Below, one piece after another: positions 1 to 6,774 of a stretch of 8,522 nt of DNA. How positions within the stretch are numbered: position 1 is the first letter of the stretch; every line of letters begins with the position of its first letter. Both the position numbers and the translations under genes were made by a program. The stretch is taken from assembly GCA_019417865.1 (NCBI GenBank), contig DYCW01000150.1, positions 1 through 8,522 on the forward strand, written 5' to 3'. This DNA is from Ruminococcus sp. (GTDB lineage: Bacteria > Bacillota > Clostridia > Oscillospirales > Ruminococcaceae). Below the pieces are notes generated by a model. The model ran no database searches. It worked only from the letters and a program-made list of their open reading frames with translations, and was not told where the DNA came from.

Positions 1-1
1 G

Positions 2-835
2 CCGATGTCATCCGGTAATACAGAGCGGCAGATTCAGTTTATGATGGATCTGGAATCAACCATTCTTTGCTGTACGCCGTCCTATGCTGCCTATATCGGA
101 GAAACTCTAAAAGAAAAAGGTTACAAGCCGGAAGACAATCACCTCAAAGCTGGTATTTTCGGTGCAGAGCCATGGACAGAGGAAATGCGGCAGAATATTC
201 AGGATTTGCTTGGCATTAAGGCATATGACATTTATGGTCTGACAGAAACCTCTGGTCCGGGTGTTTCGTTTGAATGCAGTGAGCAGACTGGAATGCATAT
301 CAATGAAGACCACTTTATTCCAGAAATTATTGATCCGGAAACAGGAGAAGTGCTGCCGGATGGGGAAAAGGGCGAACTGGTATTCACTGCTATTACAAAG
401 GAAGCGTTTCCATTGCTTCGGTATCGTACCAGAGATATCTGCGTGTTGAGCCGGAAAAAGTGCTCTTGCGGCAGAACGCTGATTAAGATGACCAAACCAA
501 TGGGACGCAGCGATGATATGATGATTATTCGTGGTGTGAATGTATTTCCATCTCAGATTGAAACTGTTTTGCTGAACGAAGGCTATACACCGAATTATCA
601 GATTGCAGTAGACCGTGTGAACAATACAGATACATTGGATATTTATGTAGAACTTTCACAGGAACAGTTCACAGACTCCATCGAAGAAATCACAAAACGG
701 GAAAAGCAGTTGGTTGCAGCGATTCGTACCATGCTGGGTATTTCTCCGAAAGTGCATCTGGTAGATCCGAAGACCATTGCAAGAAGTGAAGGAAAAGCAG
801 TGCGTGTCATCGACAAGCGGAAGCTGCATGACTAA
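2..835 (+). CDS. paaK: Phenylacetate-CoA ligase (PaaK family), 5' end missing
   Basis: This is the C-terminal part of an adenylate-forming enzyme that activates phenylacetate or a related aryl acetate to its CoA thioester using ATP and CoA, in the cytoplasm. The frame is open from the window edge (a Pro codon at 2-4 precedes the Met at 5), so the gene starts upstream; about 277 of the roughly 430 residues usual for the family are visible. Counting from the Met at base 5: an SGNTERQ segment (residues 3-9), the adenylation motif YGLTETSGPG (77-86), YRTRD (140-144), a CSCGRT cysteine pair typical of PaaK (153-158), the hinge region RSDDMMIIRGVNVFPSQIE (168-186), and the C-terminal SEGKAVRV with the presumed catalytic lysine at 264. 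No stop or frameshift is seen. The next gene, 44 bp downstream, is an ACT-domain protein, a pairing common in anaerobes near indolepyruvate:ferredoxin oxidoreductase genes, where such ligases may act on aryl acetates from amino acids. The exact substrate is not shown by the sequence. Confidence 0.93.
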   Translation, partial: PMSSGNTERQIQFMMDLESTILCCTPSYAAYIGETLKEKGYKPEDNHLKAGIFGAEPWTEEMRQNIQDLLGIKAYDIYGLTETSGPGVSFECSEQTGMHINEDHFIPEIIDPETGEVLPDGEKGELVFTAITKEAFPLLRYRTRDICVLSRKKCSCGRTLIKMTKPMGRSDDMMIIRGVNVFPSQIETVLLNEGYTPNYQIAVDRVNNTDTLDIYVELSQEQFTDSIEEITKREKQLVAAIRTMLGISPKVHLVDPKTIARSEGKAVRVIDKRKLHD

Positions 836-862
836 GCTGTTGCTTTCCACAATCATATGATG

Positions 863-870
863 AAAAGGAG
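863..870 (+). promoter_or_regulatory. Ribosome binding site of the ACT-domain gene
   Basis: AAAAGGAG lies 9 nt before the ATG at 880 and fixes that start. No separate promoter is evident in the 44-bp gap after the ligase gene, so the two genes are probably co-transcribed. Confidence 0.8.
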
Positions 871-879
871 TGTATCATT

Positions 880-1311
880 ATGGCAATTCAGCAATTATCC
901 GTTTTTGTACAAAATCAACCCGGTGCATTGTCTGCTATTTGTAAGCTGTTGGCAGAGTCTGGTGTAGATATGCGGGCAATGTTCATTGCAGACACACAGG
1001 AATTTAGTATTCTGCGTTTAATTGCAGATGATACTGATAAAGCAGCGACTGTTTTGCGTGACCAGAATTGTATTGTTGCGATCAATTCTGTAATTGGTGT
1101 TGCCGTACCAGACACGCCGGGCGGTATTGCAGGGATGCTGCGTGTGCTATCAGAAACTGGTATCAATGTCGAATATACCTATGCTTTTGTTGCCCATCCG
1201 GGAGAACGTGCCTATGTTGTTTTGCGTGTGGAGGATATTACAACCGCAGAGAATATTCTGAAGAAAGCAGGTTTTTTGCTGCTTACAGAACAGGATATTC
1301 AAAATCTGTAA
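880..1311 (+). CDS. Double ACT-domain protein, probable amino-acid sensor
   Basis: A 143-residue soluble protein made almost entirely of two ACT domains, at about residues 3-68 and 72-139. Each begins with a beta strand followed by the Pro-Gly turn typical of ACT ligand sites: QPGAL at 13-17 in the first and TPGGIA at 79-84 in the second. There is no catalytic domain, signal peptide or membrane segment. ACT domains bind amino acids or related small ligands and regulate enzymes, often as dimers. Proteins of this size and architecture commonly follow paaK-type ligase genes in anaerobic bacteria and archaea, so a role in sensing an aromatic amino acid or aryl acid and adjusting the ligase or its pathway is a reasonable inference. 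No ligand or partner is proven. The start is supported by a strong ribosome binding site, and the gene ends just before a strong hairpin terminator. Confidence 0.9.
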   Translation: MAIQQLSVFVQNQPGALSAICKLLAESGVDMRAMFIADTQEFSILRLIADDTDKAATVLRDQNCIVAINSVIGVAVPDTPGGIAGMLRVLSETGINVEYTYAFVAHPGERAYVVLRVEDITTAENILKKAGFLLLTEQDIQNL

Positions 1312-1323
1312 GCATATCATTTG

Positions 1324-1366
1324 AACAAAACCGGCTGCTTTTTCGGTGAGAGCAGCCGGTTTTGTT
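1324..1366. terminator. Bidirectional intrinsic terminator between convergent genes
   Basis: A perfect 16-bp inverted repeat: left arm AACAAAACCGGCTGCT (1324-1339), 11-nt loop (1340-1350), right arm AGCAGCCGGTTTTGTT (1351-1366). The GC core CCGGCTGCT is flanked by an A-rich tract on the left and a T-rich tract on the right, so each strand produces a GC hairpin followed by a run rich in U. It sits between the stop of the ACT gene (plus strand, 1311) and the stop of the antiporter gene (minus strand, 1389) and can serve both. Confidence 0.92.
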
Positions 1367-1388
1367 TGTATGATTATGTATGTAGAAT

Positions 1389-3005
1389 TTACTGTGCTTC
1401 TGAGTGAAGAACCACCGTATCTCCTGCTAAAATTTCAGTATCTCCCTGTGGAATAATGGTCTCTGTGCCACGTTGAATCATGAGAATCAGCGTTTTTTTG
1501 CCGAGTGTCAGAGAGCGGATTTGTTTTCCATTCCATTTGTGATGTTCATCAATAACCAGTTCAGACAGCTGCATATTTGCAGTCTGCTGGCAGTTTCCGG
1601 CACTCAGCACCACAACATCGCCTTTTTGAATGATGGTATTCCCCTTTGGAATGATGGTTTTTCCGTTTCGAATCAGCATCGCCAGCAGGGTTTCTGGTGG
1701 CAGAGCAATGCTGCTGACTGGTTGGTCAATCCATGCATGGTGTTCGTGAATGGGGAGTTGTAAGGTTTGAATGACTTCTTCATCTGTATAGTCTGTAAAT
1801 GTTTTCATAACGTTCTGTGAGTCATCAATCATGTTAAGTTTTTTGGATACCCAGGGCAGAAGAGTCCCTTGTAGTGCAATGGAGAACAAGACGATACAGA
1901 AGACCATGTGAAATAAGTCGTATTTCAATGTAACAGATTGGAAAGTAGTGATACTGGCGACTGCTGTAATTGCAAAGACAGCCGAGGTAGCTCCACGCAG
2001 TCCTGCCCAGGACACCAGTAATTGTTGGGAGAGTTTTGCACGGAATGGTGTGAGCAGCAGACCAACCACGAGCGGACGGGCAATCAACGTCAAAAAGACA
2101 GCAATCCCCAAAGCCGGCAGCAGAACGGCAAGCAGTTTCGTCGGCGTGCAGAGCATACCAAGAATGAAGAAAACCAGAAGCTGCATCAGTCCCGTCACGC
2201 CATCAAAGAAGTGTACCAGATTTTTTTTGTTGGAGAGTTGTGCATTTCCGAGAATAATGCCGGCAATGTAAGCACTTAGATAACCGTTTCCGCCGATCAT
2301 TGTTGGCACAACATAGGAGAGAATAGCGACTGCCAGCATGAATACCATGTCGAACCCGCTGGTGTCAAACTGAAAATGTTCCAGAAAAAAGAGCACTGCC
2401 AATGCCAGAAAAATGCCAATGCCAACACCGTATACAATCTGTGCAAATACCTGATATAGCACCATACCGGCAGAAACATCTGTTTCCATCATAGTGACAA
2501 CAACCGTTACCATTAGATAAGCAATGGGGTCATTACTGCCGCTTTCTACTTCTAACAGAGAGGCAGTACCGTATTTCAGGTTCAGCTTTTTGGCACGCAA
2601 GATGGAGAAGACAGAAGCCGCATCGGTGGAACTGATTACAGAACCAATGAGCAGGCTTTCCAGCAGACCAACATGCAGGACAAAATAACAGAATATTCCG
2701 ACAGTAGCCGCTGTAAGAAAAACGCCAACGGTAGAAAGCAGAATGGCACGAACTGCAACAGGTTTGGCAGCACTCCATTTTGTGCCGAAACCGCCGTAAA
2801 AAATAATAAGAATCAGGGCAGCAGTGCAGACGTTTTCTGTCAGTTGATAGTCGTTGAAGGAAATGCCAAGAATGCCGTCTTCTCCGCAGAGCATACCCAC
2901 GCAGAGAAATGCAAGCAGCATGGGGACACCAATTTTAGCAGTGATTTTATTGCAGAGAATACAGGCAATGGTGGAAACGGATAATAAAAGTAACAGTTGT
3001 ATCAT
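1389..3005 (-). CDS. Potassium/proton antiporter, CPA1 family (NhaP2/CvrA type), with two RCK_C domains
   Basis: An integral membrane antiporter expected to exchange K+ (or another monovalent cation) for protons, helping cytoplasmic potassium and pH homeostasis. With the ATG at 3005 it has 538 residues. Residues 1 to about 392 form a run of roughly 12-13 hydrophobic segments carrying the family signatures SSTDAA (125-130), ESGSNDP (154-160, with the Asn-Asp pair of the ion site) and GLRGA (335-339). A cytoplasmic tail follows with two similar RCK_C (TrkA_C) modules, about 410-470 and 480-536; HHAW/TIIPKG/GDVVVL in the first matches HHKW/TIIPQG/GDTVVL in the second at a spacing of 66 residues. 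The longer frame would use a GTG at 3014, but that codon is only 1 nt from the AAAAGGAGG at 3016-3024, whereas the ATG at 3005 is 10 nt away and is preferred. It lies 68 bp downstream of pheA on the same strand and is probably co-transcribed with it. RCK_C domains in Gram-positive potassium transporters can bind c-di-AMP; that is a possibility here, not shown. The family call is firm, the exact ion less so. Confidence 0.92.
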   Translation of the reverse strand: MIQLLLLLSVSTIACILCNKITAKIGVPMLLAFLCVGMLCGEDGILGISFNDYQLTENVCTAALILIIFYGGFGTKWSAAKPVAVRAILLSTVGVFLTAATVGIFCYFVLHVGLLESLLIGSVISSTDAASVFSILRAKKLNLKYGTASLLEVESGSNDPIAYLMVTVVVTMMETDVSAGMVLYQVFAQIVYGVGIGIFLALAVLFFLEHFQFDTSGFDMVFMLAVAILSYVVPTMIGGNGYLSAYIAGIILGNAQLSNKKNLVHFFDGVTGLMQLLVFFILGMLCTPTKLLAVLLPALGIAVFLTLIARPLVVGLLLTPFRAKLSQQLLVSWAGLRGATSAVFAITAVASITTFQSVTLKYDLFHMVFCIVLFSIALQGTLLPWVSKKLNMIDDSQNVMKTFTDYTDEEVIQTLQLPIHEHHAWIDQPVSSIALPPETLLAMLIRNGKTIIPKGNTIIQKGDVVVLSAGNCQQTANMQLSELVIDEHHKWNGKQIRSLTLGKKTLILMIQRGTETIIPQGDTEILAGDTVVLHSEAQ

Positions 3006-3015
3006 GAGAACCACG

Positions 3016-3024
3016 CCTCCTTTT
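3016..3024 (-). promoter_or_regulatory. Ribosome binding site that decides the antiporter start
   Basis: On the minus strand this reads AAAAGGAGG. It ends 10 nt before the ATG at 3005 but only 1 nt before the in-frame GTG at 3014, so it supports the ATG as the real start. Confidence 0.8.
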
Positions 3025-3073
3025 CGGGGTTAGGCGAACAGGCGGATGAAAAGCTGAGGCTGCTATGGAAACA

Positions 3074-4192
3074 TTAAGAAAAGACGACAGCGTTTCCCAG
3101 CAGCTTAAAGTCCTGACAGCTCTTGCAGAGTTCATTTAAAAAGGCAGCAATGGAACGATCCATCAAATTGCCCTTGAAGTCTACATAGAATGCCACATCA
3201 AAGCTGCCGTCCTGAATCGGGCGGCTTTCGAGTTTGACTAAGTCTAAGCCCTGTAAATAGAACTGATTCAAAATTTTACTTAAACTACCGGGTATGTTTG
3301 GCAATGTCATCATAATAGAGATGACAGAAGCGTCTGGTGATACCATCATTTTTTTGGAGATACAAATAAAACGGGTATAGTTTGGAACAACATTAGAAAT
3401 GCCCGTTTGCAGAATTTCCAAACCGTTTTGTTTTGCACAGTCTTCTGAACAGATAGCCGCAAATGTCGCATTGGGATCGGAAGCGACAAATGCAGCAGCG
3501 GTTGCTGTGTTGCTGTACTCCTTTGGGAGCAGGTGATGATGTTTTAGAAAATCAGAGCACTGCATCAATGCCTGCGGATGCGAGTAAACAGCCGTAATCT
3601 GTTCTAGGGTGATTCCTTTTTTGGCTGCCAGACAATGTTTGATTTTTACCTGATTCATGGCAGTAATGCAGCAATTGTACTTGCCCATGAGGTCATAGGT
3701 TTGTGTGACGGAGCCACTGGTACTGTTATAGACTGGCAGGACACCGAATTCGATTTCTCCAGATTCCACTGCTTGAAAAACCTGTTCAAAGGTGGGATAA
3801 AAAGTAATGGTACGGTCGGGAAACAGCTGTTGTGAAGCCGCTTCTGAATTTGCACCGCTTGTCCCTTGACAGCCGATTTTTTGTGCAGCTGCAAAATCTG
3901 GTGCCGTAAATACTGGTTCTGTTTCCAGTTTGACGAGCATTCGGGACTGTAGCTGTTTGCTGATGTCCAGGATGACAGAGAACAGTGTGCGTGCTGCTGT
4001 TTGCAGTTCCGGCGAAGCCGTCTGTTCAATTTTGTCCAGCAGGCGTTTTTCTCGTTCCGGCTGAAAAACCGGCAGGTTGTTCTCCTTTTTGTAAAGTGCG
4101 ACATTTCGGCAAAGTGCCATACGCTGTTCAAACAGCGACAGCAAATCGTGATCCAAAGCGTCGATTTCTGTGCGGATTTCTTGTAAATCCAT
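3074..4192 (-). CDS. pheA: Bifunctional chorismate mutase/prephenate dehydratase (P-protein)
   Basis: A 372-residue cytoplasmic enzyme that turns chorismate into prephenate and prephenate into phenylpyruvate, the committed branch to phenylalanine. Residues 1-87 are an AroQ chorismate mutase: by alignment from memory with the E. coli P-protein, R7, R24, K35, R47, E48, S84 and Q88 match its active-site residues. Residues about 105-278 are prephenate dehydratase, with SHPQALMQ (204-211, holding the expected Ser and Gln) and NYTRF (271-275, holding the essential Thr). Residues about 290-372 are a regulatory ACT domain with PGSL (301-304) and LESRP (321-325), the phenylalanine-binding motifs, so feedback inhibition by Phe is expected. 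One oddity: the usual ENS motif reads YNS (Tyr155), replacing a conserved Glu. The start is supported by AAAGGAG (4200-4206) 7 nt upstream. A promoter at 4229-4257 gives a leader of only about 30 nt, leaving no room for a T-box or attenuator. Confidence 0.95.
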   Translation of the reverse strand: MDLQEIRTEIDALDHDLLSLFEQRMALCRNVALYKKENNLPVFQPEREKRLLDKIEQTASPELQTAARTLFSVILDISKQLQSRMLVKLETEPVFTAPDFAAAQKIGCQGTSGANSEAASQQLFPDRTITFYPTFEQVFQAVESGEIEFGVLPVYNSTSGSVTQTYDLMGKYNCCITAMNQVKIKHCLAAKKGITLEQITAVYSHPQALMQCSDFLKHHHLLPKEYSNTATAAAFVASDPNATFAAICSEDCAKQNGLEILQTGISNVVPNYTRFICISKKMMVSPDASVISIMMTLPNIPGSLSKILNQFYLQGLDLVKLESRPIQDGSFDVAFYVDFKGNLMDRSIAAFLNELCKSCQDFKLLGNAVVFS

Positions 4193-4228
4193 GATAGCAC
4201 TCCTTTCTTCTTTTTAAAGTCTATTTTT

Positions 4229-4257
4229 ATTATACAAAAATTTTTTCGGAAAATCAA
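4229..4257 (-). promoter_or_regulatory. Sigma-A-type promoter for pheA
   Basis: On the minus strand, TTGATT (-35, bases 4252-4257) is followed after 17 bp by TATAAT (-10, bases 4229-4234), a perfect -10. The predicted transcript starts near 4222, about 30 nt before the pheA ATG at 4192. It probably drives both pheA and the downstream antiporter gene. The region is AT-rich and no other function for it is seen. Confidence 0.75.
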
Positions 4258-4277
4258 CATAAAAATTTGAATCTCTA

Positions 4278-4307
4278 TTGAAAGCACCGCAGGAAATATG
4301 GTATAAT
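4278..4307 (+). promoter_or_regulatory. Sigma-A-type promoter (extended -10) for the ruvCAB operon
   Basis: TTGAAA (-35, 4278-4283), an 18-bp spacer, then TATAAT (-10, 4302-4307) with a TG at 4299-4300 giving the extended form TGGTATAAT. Transcription would start near 4314, about 48 nt before the ruvC start. The -35 lies 20 bp from the -35 of the divergent pheA promoter. I see no clear SOS (LexA-type) box in this short gap, so damage induction of ruvCAB is not supported by what I can see. Confidence 0.75.
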
Positions 4308-4361
4308 AGTAATTGTCTGTAAAACGGACAGGAAATGAAATGGAACAGGAGAACGGAGACT

Positions 4362-4880
4362 ATGCGAATTTTAGGCATCGATCCGGGCTATGCCATTGTT
4401 GGATTTGGTGTGCTGGAATATACCGGAACTGTTTTTACGCCCATTACGTATGGTGCCATTACTACAGCAGCAGAAACGCCGTTTTCCGAACGGTTGGAGA
4501 GCATTTACAGAGATTTTCGCTTGCTGTTGCAGCAATATCAGCCGGACAGCATTGCTATGGAGCGATTGTACTTCACTTCTAATCAGAAGACAGTGATTGA
4601 TGTCGCACAGGCAAGAGGTGTGTTAATGCTGACGGCACAGCTGGCACAGATTCCAGTTGCAGAGTATACGCCTTTACAAGTAAAACAAGCGGTGGTGGGC
4701 TATGGCCGTGCAGAGAAAAAACAGGTCATGGAATTGACACGCCGTATTTTAAAGCTGCAAAAAATTCCAAGACCGGATGATGCCGCCGATGCACTGGCGA
4801 TTGCGATTTGTCACGGACACTGTGCGACCGGTTTACAGGGTAGAATGCAGATGCAGCAGAAAGCGGAGCGAAAAATATGA
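4362..4880 (+). CDS. ruvC: Crossover junction endodeoxyribonuclease RuvC
   Basis: The Holliday-junction resolvase: a dimeric, metal-dependent nuclease that makes paired nicks across four-way DNA junctions during recombination repair, working with RuvAB. From the ATG at 4362 it has 172 residues, the normal length. The RNase H-like active site is complete: D7 in GIDPG, E67 in SIAMERLYF, and D140 and D143 in RPDDAADALA. The conserved AQARGV (82-87) and YTPLQVKQAVVGYGRAEKKQV (102-122) segments are also present. The frame is open to an ATG at 4335, but the family always begins close to the M-R-I-L-G-I-D-P-G segment, and AGGAG at 4347-4351 is 10 nt from the ATG at 4362, so the shorter form is chosen. 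Its last 4 bases overlap the ruvA start (ATGA), which implies coupled translation. Confidence 0.96.
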   Translation: MRILGIDPGYAIVGFGVLEYTGTVFTPITYGAITTAAETPFSERLESIYRDFRLLLQQYQPDSIAMERLYFTSNQKTVIDVAQARGVLMLTAQLAQIPVAEYTPLQVKQAVVGYGRAEKKQVMELTRRILKLQKIPRPDDAADALAIAICHGHCATGLQGRMQMQQKAERKI

Positions 4881-5491
4881 TTGACAGTTTACATGGTACC
4901 TTATTGGCAAAAGAACTATCGATGGCAGTTATTGAGTGCGGCGGTGTTGGGTATGCATGCCGGATTTCCTATCAGACTTACAGCAGATTGGGGAATGTCG
5001 GTGAAGAAACCTTTCTATATACCATCCTTTCTGTTTCCATGCGGGAGGGAAATCTGGAGATGTACGGCTTTTTGGATGCACAAGAACGTCGCTGCTTTTC
5101 AATGCTGACCGCAGTGGGCAGTGTGGGAGGCAAAGCCGCCCTTGCGATTTTATCAGACATGACACCGGAGCGGTTGGCACTGGTGATTGCTTCCAATGAC
5201 AGCAAGGCGTTGACGAAAGTCAAGGGGATTGGTACCAAGATGGCACAGCGGATTGTGCTGGAATTGAAAGACAAAATTGCAAAGGAACAGGGCGGTGTTC
5301 TGTCTGCTGCCAATCTTTCCTCGGAAGCGATGCCGCCGGCAGAAAGTGAAGTGGCAGAAGCTCTCTCTGCTCTGACGGTGTTGGGCTATACACAAGCGGA
5401 GGTCATGCCGATTCTGGCAAAGCTGTCGGCAGATTTGTCTGCAACGGATTTGATCAAGGAAACGTTGAAAGCCATTGGAAAACGGCGATAA
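4877..5491 (+). CDS. ruvA: Holliday junction branch migration protein RuvA
   Basis: RuvA binds the four-way junction as a tetramer or octamer and loads the RuvB motors on its arms. The 204 residues match the family: an N-terminal OB-fold (about 1-65, opening MIDSLHGTL), two helix-hairpin-helix DNA-binding motifs (about 78-93, AVGSVGGKAALAILS, and 113-130, TKVKGIGTKMAQRIVLEL), a flexible linker rich in Ala, Ser and Glu (about 138-156), and the small C-terminal domain III (157-204) that contacts RuvB. Its ATG overlaps the ruvC stop by 4 bases, and ruvB begins 19 bases after its last base. All features are ordinary for the family; the first hairpin has GSVGGK where many homologues have SGVGPK. 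Confidence 0.96.
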   Translation: MIDSLHGTLLAKELSMAVIECGGVGYACRISYQTYSRLGNVGEETFLYTILSVSMREGNLEMYGFLDAQERRCFSMLTAVGSVGGKAALAILSDMTPERLALVIASNDSKALTKVKGIGTKMAQRIVLELKDKIAKEQGGVLSAANLSSEAMPPAESEVAEALSALTVLGYTQAEVMPILAKLSADLSATDLIKETLKAIGKRR

Positions 5492-5509
5492 TAAAAAGGA
5501 GGACGCACT

Positions 5510-6595
5510 GTGATTGAAACAAGCGATATGCAGTTTGATTCTCGTATGGTTGCAGCGGAAGAAACGCCGGAAGACCATGATGTCGAAGTCACACTGCGGC
5601 CGCAGACACTGGCGGAATATATTGGACAGGACAAAGTCAAAGAAAATATGGCAGTCTACATTCAGGCGGCGAAACGGCGTGGCGATCCGTTGGATCATGT
5701 ACTGCTGTATGGACCGCCCGGACTGGGAAAGACCACCCTTTCTGCAATTATTGCACACGAAATGGGTGTCAATTTGCGTGTGACGACGGGACCGGCAATT
5801 GAAAAACCGGGTGATTTGGCAGCCCTGCTGACCAATTTGCAGCCGAATGATGTGTTGTTTATTGATGAAATTCACCGACTTTCCCGTGCAGTAGAGGAAA
5901 TTCTCTATCCGGCATTAGAAGACCATGCGATTGATATTATCATGGGAAAAGGACCGTCTGCTCGTTCCCTTCGAATTGATTTGAATCCGTTCACGCTGAT
6001 TGGGGCAACCACCAGAGCCGGGCAGCTTTCGAGTCCGCTGCGGGATCGCTTTGGCGTGATTCAGCGGTTGGAACTGTATACGACAGAACAATTGACGGAC
6101 ATTGTTCGCCGGAGCAGCATGATTCTGGAAATCCCATGTACACTGGACGGAGCAGCAGAAATTGCAAGCCGTGCTAGAGGAACACCTCGTATTGCAAACC
6201 GGTTGCTGAAGCGGGTGCGAGATTTTGCAGATGTCATGGGCAATGGAGAAATTACGTTGGAGATTGCAAAAATTGCACTGGCACGGCTGGAGATTGATGA
6301 ACTGGGCTTAGACAGTAACGACCGACGGATGCTGACGATGATTATCAAAGGGTACGGCGGCGGACCGGTTGGACTGGAAACACTGGCTTCCGCATTAGGG
6401 GAAGAGGCAGTCACTCTGGAAGATGTCTGCGAACCCTATTTGATGCAGCTTGGATTTTTATCCAGAACGCCGAGAGGTCGCTGTGCCACAGCACTTGCCT
6501 ATGAGCATATGGGCTTGCCGTTGCCGCAGGAGCGGCATACCACACCGATGGCAGGACAGATGTCTTTGTCAGACGTGGAAACCGAATCTGATTGA
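5510..6595 (+). CDS. ruvB: Holliday junction branch migration DNA helicase RuvB
   Basis: The hexameric AAA+ ATPase that pulls DNA through the RuvA-bound junction and drives branch migration. It has 361 residues, slightly longer than the usual 330-350 because of a polar N-terminus (about 25 residues) and a C-terminal tail of about 20 residues ending in SDVETESD. Visible motifs are Walker A GPPGLGKT (68-75), Walker B FIDE (117-120), sensor 1 GATTRAG (165-171), the arginine-finger segment LRDRFG (177-182), and the winged-helix DNA-binding domain at the C-terminus with FLSRTPRGR. The start is GTG at 5510, supported by AAGGAGG (5496-5502) 7 nt upstream. It is the third gene of the ruvCAB operon. 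No hairpin terminator is seen after its stop, so readthrough into glmM is possible. Confidence 0.96.
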   Translation: MIETSDMQFDSRMVAAEETPEDHDVEVTLRPQTLAEYIGQDKVKENMAVYIQAAKRRGDPLDHVLLYGPPGLGKTTLSAIIAHEMGVNLRVTTGPAIEKPGDLAALLTNLQPNDVLFIDEIHRLSRAVEEILYPALEDHAIDIIMGKGPSARSLRIDLNPFTLIGATTRAGQLSSPLRDRFGVIQRLELYTTEQLTDIVRRSSMILEIPCTLDGAAEIASRARGTPRIANRLLKRVRDFADVMGNGEITLEIAKIALARLEIDELGLDSNDRRMLTMIIKGYGGGPVGLETLASALGEEAVTLEDVCEPYLMQLGFLSRTPRGRCATALAYEHMGLPLPQERHTTPMAGQMSLSDVETESD

Positions 6596-6666
6596 AGATA
6601 AGAAGATGGATTTCTCAAAATAGGAACATGGAACAATAGAATTTATGAATCAAGGCAATCCTGCTA

Positions 6667-6694
6667 TTGAGATTAAATTTCTACCATATACTAT
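6667..6694 (+). promoter_or_regulatory. Possible glmM promoter overlapping a palindrome
   Basis: TTGAGA (6667-6672), a 16-bp spacer, then TACTAT (6689-6694) form a moderate sigma-A-like promoter. The -10 sits inside a 10-bp perfect palindrome TACTATAGTA (6689-6698), and ACTATAG recurs at 6702-6708, 12 bp after its first copy at 6690-6696. The repeats could be an operator, but no regulator is recognised. The rest of 6596-6774 is AT-rich and holds no supportable gene. Confidence 0.4.
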
Positions 6695-6721
6695 AGTAAA
6701 CACTATAGACATTTTACAAAC

Positions 6722-6748
6722 AACATCTGTTTACCATTGACAGATGTT
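6722..6748 (+). other. Hairpin in the glmM 5' leader
   Basis: A perfect 9-bp inverted repeat, AACATCTGT (6722-6730) and ACAGATGTT (6740-6748), with a 9-nt loop. It lies just before the glmM ribosome binding site (AAAGGAG, 6758-6764) and 26 nt before the ATG. It lacks a following T-tract, so it is not a standard terminator; it could stabilise the mRNA, be a dyad operator, or be accidental. It does not resemble the glmS ribozyme. Confidence 0.5.
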
Positions 6749-6774
6749 CAACAGAACAAAGGAGTCGAATCAGA

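Noticed and set aside
3014..3036. A possible 5-bp stem (CGCCT/AGGCG) enclosing the antiporter ribosome binding site
   Set aside because: The stem is too short, with a 13-nt loop, to be told apart from chance.
3655..4287. A 210-codon minus-strand ORF overlapping the 5' part of pheA
   Set aside because: It is an alternative frame of pheA; the pheA frame carries the chorismate mutase and dehydratase motifs, and this one would start upstream of the mapped promoter.
5153..5875. A 240-codon minus-strand ORF over ruvA/ruvB
   Set aside because: It lies antisense to two well-recognised genes, has a low-complexity Cys/Arg/Gln-rich product, and shows no family motif.
6645..6740. A 31-codon plus-strand ORF in the ruvB-glmM gap
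   Set aside because: It has no ribosome binding site before its ATG, overlaps the candidate promoter and hairpin, and the peptide matches nothing I know.
6722..6748. The glmM leader hairpin as a terminator for ruvCAB
   Set aside because: There is no T-tract after the stem and it sits immediately before the glmM ribosome binding site.
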